In this document: in pieces, positions 33,569-45,200 of the stretch
How positions within the stretch are numbered: the first letter of the stretch is position 1
How the letters are laid out: each line of letters starts with the position of its first letter
Source of the DNA: Sorex araneus
Lineage: Eukaryota; Chordata; Mammalia; Eulipotyphla; Soricidae
Length of the DNA: 64,000 nucleotides
Direction: 5' to 3'
Assembly: GCF_027595985.1 (NCBI RefSeq)
Contig: NC_073312.1
Coordinates: forward strand, 4,613,051 to 4,677,050
Position numbers and translations under genes: made by a program
The notes under the pieces: model-generated
Told to the model about the DNA's origin: nothing
Database searches by the model: none
What the model saw: the letters and a program-made list of their open reading frames with translations, nothing else

Positions 33569-34512
33569 CTGGGGGCGAGACCAGTGGTCAGTCGGGGACC
33601 CCACGAGACCCTGAAGCCATGCTGGGGGCACCTCACCTCCCCCCTCCTCCCCAGGGCGGCCGCCCGCTGTGGGGCGTCCCCAGGAGTGACCCTGGGCTGG
33701 GGGCGACACGTGGGGAGTGGGTGCCCGCCACCCTCGTTCCCGAGTGTCCGGGTCACCCAGAGGCGGGGGGCCGGGGGCAGAGCCCCCCAGGAGAGTGGCC
33801 GCACCCCAGAGCTGGCCGGCCGGGCAGCCACGTCCAGGTGGCGTCAGGGTGAGGGGCTGTCGCGGGACCCTCCCATCGAGGACTCGCGCTCCCGGAAGGG
33901 CAGCAGGGCCGGCCTGGGCCTTGGGTCCAGCCCCGCACCCCCCCCACCCCGCGCCCTGGGCAGCTCAGGGCCCGGCTCTGGCAGCCGTCCCAGCGCCAGC
34001 GGACCCCCGTCCCGCTGACGCCCGGGGTCACGGCCCTTGTGGGCGTGGCTGGTCCCTGCCTGCCCCAGGGCATCCTGTGGACACTTGGGGACTCGGCCCG
34101 CGAAGCTGGCCTGGGCCGGTCAGCATGTGTGTCGGTCAGCGCATCTGCCTCAGCACGTGGCCTGTCATCACACCGCGCACTGTGCCCGGAGTCTGCTGGC
34201 CCGTGTCCTGCCGTGTGCCCTGTGACACGCGCTGGCCAGTGGCCGGGAGGGTGGGGGCAGCTCTGGAGCGGGCACCCAGCACCCTCGGGCGCGGGAGATG
34301 GGCCAAGTTTCCACCAGGATTGGCACAAACACACAACCACACCTACGCACATACACACTCACCCCCACAGTCGCACAACCACATACACAACTACACACAC
34401 ACACTCATCCTCACAGTCACACATTCACACAACCACACAGTCACAGTTATACAGTCACAACCACAGACACACTCAAAACCACATGTACAACCGCACACAC
34501 TCGTTCTCATAA

Positions 34513-34547
<35 letters not shown>

Positions 34548-37500
34548 CACAGCCACACACGGGCCTGCCCGGGCGGGGTCTCTGCAGGTTCCACCGCAGC
34601 CGCCGTGCAGAGGACGCGGGCGGGCGGGCCCCGAGGGGGCGAGGCGCGGTCAGTGCACCTGGTCAGGAGAGCGGGCGGCGCCTCCCCGCACCCCCACTCC
34701 AGCTGCTTCTGCTGCTGCCCAGCAACCAGGGGGCCTGGCAGTGGGCGGGCAGCGCTGCGGCCACCCCACCCTGTGCTGGCATCTCCGGGGCACAGCCAGG
34801 CACCTGGCCGGGTGCCCGCCCACATGCCTGTGCGCCAGGCCCCTGGAGAGGTCAGTGACTCGGTGGAGAGCCCCTGGGACTCAGACTTCAAAGCAGGTGC
34901 CTCCTCCAGGAAGCCCCCCAGCTTCTCCTCAGAGCACCTCAGGACCCCTAAGCTGACCTGGCCTCCGGCCCCTCTTCAAATGCCCCGGTGCCCCGAGTGT
35001 ATGTGTGTTGTGTATGCCTGTGTGTCTGTCTCTGTGTGTACCTGTGTCTGAGTGTGTGTGCTCTGAGTGCCTGTGTCTGTCTGTGTGTGTCTGTGTGTGC
35101 TGTGTGTGCCTGTGAGTCGGCCTGTGTGGTGTGTCTGTAAGTATGGTCTGTGTGTGCCTGTGTCTGTGTGTGCTGTGTGTCTTTGTGTGCGTGCCTGTCT
35201 GTGTGTCTGTGTGCGGTGTGTGTCTGTGTCTGTGTGTGCCTGTGAGTGTGAGTGTGTGTACTCTGGTCGGGGGGCCCCACTCAGCCAGGTGCTATGCAAC
35301 AGGGGGCCCCTTCCCCCTGCCTGGCCCCGTGGCTCGGCATGCAGTGTGCGGCCATGGTGTGTGCACATGAGGGCGGGCTCAGCTCGCCTCTGCAGACCTC
35401 ACAGGCCAGAGGGTGCTGGGGGGCCGCCCCACCCCAGCCCGCGGCTCAGAGCCCACCCACAGCCCCTTGGGCACCGCCCCGGTCGGCGAGAGCGGGCCTG
35501 AACCCCGCGGCCCTCCATGCCGAGGGAGCTTTCCTGAAAGGCCTTGGCCAGCGGACACCAAGTCAAACAACTGGGTTTGGCAGCTCCGGGAGGCCCAGCC
35601 CTGCCCGCCACTGGCGGCCGAGGCATAAGGAGCCCATTCAGAGCCCGCGAGCAGGCACGGGGGGGGGGGCCCGGGACCCCCGGGTCTGCGCCAAGCACCA
35701 TGCCAGCCACAGGGGGCCTGCGGGAGCAGAGAGCGAACGCCGCCCTGGGCGGGTCACACGTGTGAGGGAGGCGAGGAGAGGGCCGGGGGGTCCCTGGCCC
35801 CCGAGGTGCCCCCAGAGGGTGGTCACCTGAGCCCCGTGGTCGGTGGTCATGCCCCACGTCTGGGCGACCCTGGCCCGGCCCAGGCCGCCTCGCCAAGACT
35901 TTCTGTGTGGGGGACCAGAGCGCCAGAACAGCGGGCAGGGCGTGGGTTCCATCCCGGCTCCCCACAGAGGCACCCTGAGCACTGTCCACCCCGGCCTGCC
36001 CCAGGAGCCGTGTCAGAAGTGACGGCTGGGCTGGAGCGATAGCACAGCGGGGAGGGCGTTTGCCTTGCACGAGACCGACCCGGGTTCGATTCCCAGCATC
36101 CCATATGGTCCCCTGAGCACCGCCAGGACTAATTCCTGAGTGCAGAGCCAGGAGTGACCCCTGAGCATCGCCGGGTGTGACCAAAAAAAAAAAAAGAAGT
36201 GACGGCTGATGAGGCCTCAGTGACGTCTCGGAGCGGCTCCCTCCCTGCTGGCCGGCTCGGGGCCTCCCGGGAGTCCCCGGGCACAGGAGGCAGGCTGGGC
36301 TACCTCTGGACGGCTGCAGGCGGGGCCCGGACACGGCCCCTGGTGGTGGGCACCCCTAGTCCCGCTCCCGCCAGGCATGAGCCCAGGCGAGGGGGGGGCG
36401 CTGCTTCCCCCAGACTCCGGGGGGCCCTGGCGCTGCCCAGCCCGGCCTGAGTGGACAGGCCTGCGGGCACACAGGGACGATGCGGGGGCAGGCCCTTGGC
36501 AGGCCGGGGGCGGGGGGGAGACGCATACCCCACTGTGACCCTCGGGCTCCCACGTCCCTGGGACACGGTCTCGGCCCCGAGCAGGAGACCACCCGGGGGC
36601 CAGAGCTCTGCGCATGGGGCTGGCCCGAGGTGACCCCAAACCTCAGCCTCCTGCTCCGGGAGAGGACTCGGCCCCGCCCCGCGTGCTGTACACTCTGCGG
36701 AGGGGCCCAGAGGCACCAAAGGCACGGGGGTGGGGGGCCCTGGGGTGCTGCGTGGGCAGAGCTGGGGGCCCCGGGGCTGCCATGGCCGCAGCCTGGGCTC
36801 TCGGATGGAGACAGGCCCTGCCCCAGCCCGGCCCGGGTCTGGCCCCAGCAGAAGCTGGAGAGTGCGCCACCTGCTGGCCAGGCGGGGGACACTGCCCAGG
36901 ACCTAGTGGCCGCTTCAGGCCCAGTCCTCGGGCCTCCCTGGGTAGCGGGGTGCGCCACCCCTTGCCTCGTTAGAGTCCTAAGGGCGGGAAGCCCATTTCC
37001 CCCCTCACGTGTACAAGCGTGACCATGTGCACAAGTACACACATGCACGTGTATAATGCACACGTGCGCACACACACGTACATGCAATGGATGACACACA
37101 CATACAGACACATGCACACACGCGTGCACACACATTCACACATGCGCCCACCTGGGTCACCAGGCCCTGCCAGCTTCCGGGTGCAGCCTGCCACCTCCCC
37201 AGCTGCCCCGGCCACCCCGAGCAGGGTCACCCCCGCCCACTCCCCAATTCCGAGACTTCCAAAAGCCACACTGAGCCACGTCCGAGCCGGTGCCACGAAC
37301 CAGCACCAGGAAACTCCTAAAATTCCAGGCCTGGCGTGGTGCCACCACCCGCCCAGGGCCGTGGGGAAGGACCGGCCTGGTCTCTCCAGAGCCCGCTGGG
37401 CCCCGGGCTGTGAGGGCAGCGGCCGAGGCCCAGAGTCAGCCCACAGCCCCTGTCTCCTCCGGACACGCCCGACTCTCGGGCCCGTCCTTCCTCTCCCGTG

Positions 37501-38317
37501 TGGAGGTGCGGGCGGGTCTCGGGGGGCCCAGGCCTGGCCCAGGCTGTGTCTGTATTCAGGTCTCGGGCCTCCCGTGCTGAGGCGCCTCAGCTCCCACTGG
37601 AAGGGCCGAGAGAGACGAGCGTCTGTCGTCCCCCACACAGCCTCCCCAGAGCCCGTGGCGGGGCGCGCCTGCAGGGGGCCTCGCAGCCCCCCGCCGAGAC
37701 CCCCCCGCACGCCCGAGACTGCGGAGGAGAAACAAGCGGAGTCGTGGGGAGGTGTGAGGGCTGGCCCAGGGCTTCTGCCCGATCTTCCCCTACCAGTCTT
37801 TCCAGAAGGTTCCATACTGAGCCAGACACATGTGTCAGGGGCACATTTCCCTGGAGAAGGGGCAGGGCGAGTGAGGGGGCTTCTGCTCCAGAGGGGGCTG
37901 CCTCTGAGGGCAGGGGGCCTGCACAGGCCGGACCCCACCCTCACGGCCCCCCTTGCTGGAGTCAGGCCCGGCAGGGCTGAGCATGCACACACAGGCACAG
38001 GGGTGCAGTCACACACACTCACAAGCAGATACACGCACACATACACACATGTACATACACACGTGCAAACATGCACTTTCACATACAGTGCTCCCACACA
38101 TTCGCCACTGTGTATGCACCACTCATATGTGTTCGCGTAATGCATACATGTGCACATACATGTATATACGCAAGCACCCTCGCGCTCACATTCATGTAGG
38201 CATTCATACGTGTGCACAATGTTCGTGTGCATGCAGGCACTGGACAAGCCCCTCATAGTAGACTCACGGACACAGCACTCGCACACGCACACACACACAC
38301 CACACGCACACACACAC

Positions 38318-38349
<32 letters not shown>

Positions 38350-39191
38350 CGCACACACCACCGCAGGCCCTGGCACTCGAGCACGCACACATCACACACA
38401 CATACACACACACCACCGAATGCCCTGGCCGCCTGTGGGCAGATGCAGAGGCCTCGCCCTCGGGGGTCCCTGGGGCGTCCTTCCAGCTGCATCCGGCCGT
38501 GGGCAGAGTCCAGCCATGTCTCTGAGCCCGTCCCCAGGAGGGCAGCTGGGGTGTCTGGGCAGGCCCAGTAGCTGCAAATGGCTCTGGACGCGACAGGGCT
38601 GTCCAGCAGTCCAGGCGCAAGAGGGCCTCAGCCCCGAGTGCCTTGCAGACACGCTGGGCCTGGGTCTGGCCACACACCGCGGGCAGGGTCCTCGGACACG
38701 GGAGGGGAAGCCCCCGGCCACGGTCGCGTGCACTGTGGTGACGGAGCCACACCCGACTGTGCCCAGGGGTCACTCCCAGCGGGACTCGGAGGGATGGGGG
38801 ATGGGCACCAGACCAGGCGAGCACCGCCCACCTCGTGTGGAGTGTGTCCACGCCGTGTACCCGAGACAGCACCGAGGGCCCCCAAATGTCCTCACGTGGA
38901 GCCTCCCTGCGGGGCCGCCGCTCCCCATCCCTGTGCCCGCTCTCCCTGCGTTCCCAAGTGACCATGCCGCATTGGGTCTGGGCTGGACAGAGCAGCGAGC
39001 AGGCCAGCGCGGGTGCCAGCCTGGTTCCCTCTTGGCCGAGGGACTGAGAGCTGCAGCCACGTCAGTGAAGAGCCCAGGGCAGGGCTGGCCGGAGCACGCA
39101 GCCGGGCAGGCCCACACGTGTATCAGCAGGGAAACGTGCAGCAGGGAAGAGGCAGGGACGTCGCCCAGCATGGCACTTCGATCCCCAGGGT

Positions 39192-39222
<31 letters not shown>

Positions 39223-42200
39223 GCGCGCGCGCGGACACACAACAGACACACATGCACACACGGTGAACATAACACACACAAATACCAACATGCACCCACG
39301 GTGGCATAATTTATATACTACACCAACCAGCAAACCAGAGTGATAGCACAGCGGGGAGGGTGTTTGCCTTGCACGCGGCTGATCTGGGTTCGATTCCTCT
39401 GTCCCTCTCGGAACCCGGCAAGCTACCAAGAGTATCCCACCCACATGGTAGAGCCTGGCAAGCTCCCCGTGGTGTATTCGATATGCCAAACACAGTAACA
39501 ACAAGTCTCACAATGGAGACGTTACTGGTGCCCGCTCGAGCAGATCTATGAGCAACGGGACGGCAGTGCGACACCAACCGGAGTCATACCTGCACCCAGG
39601 GGGCTGCCAGGGTGAAGCTTCCTCTCGCTCTGAATGACCAGCCTGGGGGGTCAAGCACCCCAGGGTCAGCGGGGCAGGCTGCGAGAGGCTGGGCATGGTC
39701 CTGCGCCCAGCGGAGGGTGGGAGACGCGCCCCTCAGCTGCCCCTGCAGGGAAGGGCCCCCCGCGCCCCCAGGCGGGCAGCTCGCACCCTCCTTCCAGGCG
39801 TGGGAAGATCCAGGGAGCCTCGCCCACCAGACCGCCAGCCTCTGCCAGGGACCCCCGACTCGGCACCTCAGCCTGGGCTCCCGGTGCAGGAGCCCAACGG
39901 CCCCTCCCGGCCTGCGGGCAGCCCCGTGCCCAGGACCCCCCGCCAGCTGGGTGCTGTGGCCCACTCTCCGGTGAGAGAGCGTGCACGGCCCACCAGGGCG
40001 GGGAAGGACAGACTCACACCCGCCACCCAGCCCTCTGCGCCTGGTTCTGCCCCCAACCCGGGCCGAGCACCGAGCGGGTGTGCCGGCGTCTCCCCCCAGA
40101 GGCTGGGCCCTGCCCCTCCCTCACGGATGCAGGTGGGGGAGGGGCAGCCAGAACCAGTCCGGGGGGAGCACCTCGGGCTCTAAGGGGAGCACCCCAGGGG
40201 ACCCTGGTCAGGACGGGCGGCCAAGGGGTCCGGGAGCCCTGGGCAGCGAGGAGGGCCCAGGGTGGCCAGGCGTGAGGCGGGGAGACCCAGGCGGGCCCCC
40301 AGGCCCCTCCCGGCTCTGTCCCCCGGGGCTCCCCCCACCCCGACAGGCGCCCACTGGGGGCTGCGGGGAGACCCACAGGGCGGGCTGCTGGGGGGGACGC
40401 GGCGAGCGCGAGGGTTCCGGCCAGTGCTCATTACGGCGCCTTAATTAGCTGCGAGCCCGTTGATGTATGGATTATATTAGGTGCGTAATTGTAATTACCC
40501 TAGCAGGCATATGGATCCCAATTACGCCCCAATTAAACCCCCAGCGCAGGGCGCACAGAGCAGCCCTCGGGCCGGGGTTCTGAAAGCTGAGGGGCCCTAG
40601 GAAGCACTGGCCTGCCGGGAGGCCCCGGGGCAGGGCAGGGCAGGGGAGGGGAGGGGAGGGCGCTCACAGGGCCCCAGGCCTGCTCCCTCTGCCCCTTAGG
40701 GCAGGCCCCTGGGGGTCGCCCCCAGCCAGGCTGCAGGACCCGGCCGAGCCCGGGAGCTGCAGGAAGGACGGGGCAGTCAGCAGGCAGGGGCTGGGACAGG
40801 GGCGGGGGCGGCGCCAGGGAGGAGCCGGGGCGGTGGGTGTGTCTGAGGCCCTTAGGACCCTCGGGACTCAGTGTGGGGGTGACTGGGGTCAGGTGGTGCC
40901 AGGCCCCCTGCCAGCCTATCTGCAGCCCAGAAATGACCCTGGGGCCACCCTAAGGTGCCTCGGGACCCCCGGCCTCGCCCTTTCCAGGCCTCCCCCCAGT
41001 CCCCGCCCCCTCTGCCCTGAACTCAGCTAAAGCCAGACTGGGCCCCCAGACCCTGGCTGGCCGCGCCCCACTCCTGCAGGCCCGGGTCAGGCCACGCGCC
41101 GAGGGTGCCATCTGCAGGGAGCAAAGGGCAGTGCAGGCCCCGCGACCAACGGAGGAACCTGCTAGAACGTTCCAGGGGGGCACCCGCAGAGCACAGGGGC
41201 ACCAAGGGCGGGGCCTGGCGTTTCCGAGGTCAGACTGGGCTGTGACCTCCGTGACCCCGGCAGGGCCCCCACGAAGAGACCTCGGGAGGGGTGCGTCCTC
41301 TCCCACGCCCCAAAGTGAACTTCCGTCCGCAGAACCCGCAGCCCAGGAGGGCCAAGGCCCAGGCGCCAGGTGCCGTGGCCGGACTCTGCTCGGGCCTGGA
41401 CAAAGGGAAGTGGCCACCCACACGGCCCGTGTCTGCAAAAGGACCCGCGTGATCGGGCAACGCGTGCCCAGACCCGCCTGCCCACAGGGGACTGGCCAGC
41501 CCGGGGGGGTGCCTCAAGGGAGTCAGCCCAGGGCCCCCAGAACCAGCAGCAGCACCGGCCACACCTCCTGGGCCCACACAAGCAGGTGCCAGGAGGGGGC
41601 GTCACCCCCAGGACACTGAGCCAGGCCCAGGTCAGGCCACTCGGGGTACACTCGGGGTGCGGGGGAGGACGAGGGCCGGGCTGCCCCGCGTGGAGGACCG
41701 AGCCTGGGGGCATCTCCCCGCTGGGACCAACAGCGCTGGGAGCCGGGGAGCAGGCACGGGGTCTCCGGACCACCCGGGGGCTTCCTGGCGCAGCCACTTC
41801 CTGCTCGCCCCCACCCACGTCCAGACCTCCGACCCCGGCCCTGGCCAGGAGAGGGGGTCGGGTGGGGGCAGACGGCTCGGCGGGCAGCGCTGGACCCCAG
41901 CCGCATGCCAGCCAGGCCCGCCGGCACCAAGCACGGCAGCCCGGGACGACGCAGACGGTGCGGCCAGAGGGTCCCGAGGCCGCGTCCCCACGGCCAGGAG
42001 CCCCCGCGCCAGCCAGCACGCCCGCAGGCCTGGCATCTCCCCAGCCCGGGTCTGTGCTCCGGCAGGACAGCGGGCGCCCGCCCCGTGTCCCCACAGGGCT
42101 GGGCCGTGGGGTTGCCCGCGCCCAGGACCCGCCGTGCCTGGCTCACCTGAACTTGCCCGTGCGCACCTGCAGGGCCCGCATGCCGCAGCGCTGGGCACCG

Positions 42201-45200
42201 CCCACGTCGCCCACGATGTCGTCTCCGATCATGACGGCCTGGCAGGAGCAACGGTGGGACCCGTGAGGAATAGAGGCATGACGGGCTGGAGCGACGGCAC
42301 AGCGGGGAGGGCACCTGCCTGGCACGCGGCCGACCCGGGTTCCATCCCTGGCACCACACACGGTTCCCCGAGCCCACCAGGAGTGATCCCTGAGTGCAGA
42401 GCCAGGAACAAGCCCTGAGCACTGCCGGGTGTGGCTGCCATCGGGGGCTGTGCACACGGATGCTCACTCTTGGGTGCTCACTGGGGACGCGAAGGAGGTG
42501 AGGCTTCCTGGAGGAGGTGAAGTTTGCAGCTTGTATCTGAGGCATGAGGGGTACCCCAAAGGGGGTGCACTGGACAGAGAGCACGCTGGCCATGCACTGA
42601 CCCTCCAGCCCCCAGCTGCCGGGTGCCCCTGAGTGGCACAGTGCCCGTGGGCCCGTGGCGGGTGCTGGCCATGAGCCCCAACAAGCTTTACTTTTTTTTT
42701 GCTTTTTGGGTCGCACCCAGCGATGCTCAGGGGTTACTCCTGGCTCTGCACTCAGGAATTACCCCTGGCGGTGCTCAGGGGACCATATGGGATGCTGGGA
42801 ATCGAACCCGGGCCGGCCGCGTGCAAGGCAAATGCCCTCCCCGCTGTGCTATCGCTCCAGCCCCACAAGCTTTACTTTTGCTCGTTCGGTGACCCTGAAA
42901 CCGTTAGCTTTGGAACATTCCCAGGTTCCAACCCAGACCCCATCCGTGGGCACCAAGGGCTCTGAGGCCATTTTGCTAGAAGGTTCCTTGGACATGAAAT
43001 GGGTCCCCCGGCCCCCATGAGATCATGTGGCATTCATTCCAAGCTCCAGGGAAAAGAAAATTGTGTGCATGCACATATGTGTGCGCATGTGTGTACAGGT
43101 GTGTATGTGTGCACATGCAAAGGTGTTTTGTGTGTACACAGGTTTGTGCATGTATGAGTAGGTGCACTTGTGTTGTGTGCACAGGTGTGCTGTTTGTGTG
43201 TTCTGTGTGTACACGGATGTGCGCATGTGTTTTATGTGTGCAGGTGTGTAAGTGCACAGGTCTGTGTGTGTAGGTGTGTCTGCACAGGCGTGTGTATGTG
43301 TGTTTTGTGTGCATAGCCATGTATGTGCATCACCCCCACCCCGCCGGGAATCGGGGTCGCGGTGGGACAGGGTCGGGCAGCCCAAGACCGGGCCGGGGAA
43401 GGACAGCAGCTGTGGTTCTGCATGAAGGGCCGGTGGCGGCCGCGGCGAGGCCGTCTGGCGGCGTTTGCTCCGCATACCAAGCGGCTGCGGGCCCCAGGGG
43501 AGCGCACGCATTTACTGTCGGTGAAGGGCAATAACCAGGCAAGGAGGAGCAATTATTGCCGAATCATTTAGGATTTAAAAAATCATTGGCAAGAAGATAG
43601 AGGTCAAGAGGGCGCTGTCGGGGGAAATAAAACGCCCCACCTGTCAGCCTGGGCTCCGCGTCCCCGAGCGGCAGGGGTGAGGCGGGCTGCAGAGCGCCGG
43701 AGCAGAGCCGCAGCCCTGCGAGCCGGTTCTGGGTGCAGGCAGGGCCCCAGGCTCAGCGGAGCCCCGAGTCCACAGTGCTCAGGGGTGGGGGGAGCACGGC
43801 CGCGGCCCTGGAACTTTCCCGGAGTGCCTAAAGTCTCGGGGGTTCTGGGGCTGGAGCGATAGCACAGCGGGTAGGGCGTTTGCCTTGCACGCGGCCGACC
43901 CGGGTTCTAATCCCAGCATCCCATATGGTCCCCTGAGCACCGCCAGGGGTAATTCCTGAGTGAAGAGCCAGGAGTAACCCCTGTGCATCGCCAGGTGTGA
44001 CCCAAAAAGCAAAAAAAAATAAAAATAAAAAAAATAAAGTCTTGGGGGTTCTGGGAACTCGGACTCAGTCTCCCTCTCACCGGCAGCTACGGGGGAGTCA
44101 GGAGCAGAGGGTATAGGTCGATATTCTTTTCTTTTTTTTTTTTTTTTTTGGCTTTTTGGGTCACACCCAGCAATGCTCAGGGGTTACTCCTGGCTCTGCA
44201 CTCAGGAATTACTCCTGGCGGCCCTCGGGGGACCATATGGGATGCTGGGAATCGAACCTGGGTCGGCTGTATGGAAGGCAAACACCCTCCTCGCTGTGCT
44301 AGCGCTCTGGCCCTAGGTCGGTATTCTGACCCTGGGAGCAGCTGGCGCCAGTTTCAGCCTGCAGGCTCCAGCCGTGCGTGCGATCCCCAGCACCGTCTGC
44401 AGGGGGCACTCCCGAGCACAGAGTCAGGTGTGGCCCCCAAGTTAAAAACCAAGTAAAATTTAAAAAAAAGAAAAAATGGAAATAGCTCTAAGGAGAAAAT
44501 GTTTCAGGAAAAGGAAGAGATGAGTGTTTCCTGCAAGAATTGTCCCAGCGGGGCCGGAACGATAGGACAGCAGGGAGGGCGTCTGCTGACCCAAGTTCAA
44601 TCCCCAGCATCCCATGTGGTACCCCAGGCACCGCCAGGAGTGATTCCTGATGCAGAGCCAGGAGTAACTCCTGAGCACTGCCGGTGTGACCCAAAAGGGA
44701 AAAAAGAGAAGAGAAGAAAAGAAAAGAAAAGAAAAGAAAAGGAAAAGAAAAGAAAAGAGGGGCTGGAGTGATAGCACAGCGGGTAGGGCGTTTGCCTTGC
44801 ACGCGGCCAACCCGGGTTCGATTCCCAGTATCCCATATGGTTCCCCGAGCGCTTCCGGGAGTGGTTCCTGAGTGTAGAGCCAGGAGTAACCCCTGTGCAT
44901 CGCCGGGTGTGACCCAAAAAGCAGGAATAAAAAGGAAAAGAAAAGAAAAGAAAGGAAGAGAAAAGAAGAGAAAAGAAAAGAAAGGAAGAGAAAAGAAGAG
45001 AAAAGAAAAGAAAAATAAAAAAACCTTCCCGTGGGCGGCAGGAGCCCAGGGCAGCCTGGGAGTGAGCACAGCTGGGGCCGGGCCCGGCAGTGAGAGCGGA
45101 GCGAGGGGCCCCCAACAGCCCCCGCGTGGACGCCCATCCCCACCCGAAGTTTCCAGACTGGGCATGTCCCTGCAGCCAGAGTCCCGCCCTGGGCAGCAGA

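Larger units (their letters stand above)
33569..42146 (-). other. LHPP: LHPP intron 6
   Basis: 8.6 kb, the second-largest LHPP intron. It holds several CA/GT arrays (34322-35262, 37012-38420, 39190-39295), a short-type SINE at 36028, a long-type SINE at 39329 and an AT-rich island with homeodomain cores at 40428-40550. Confidence 0.85.
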
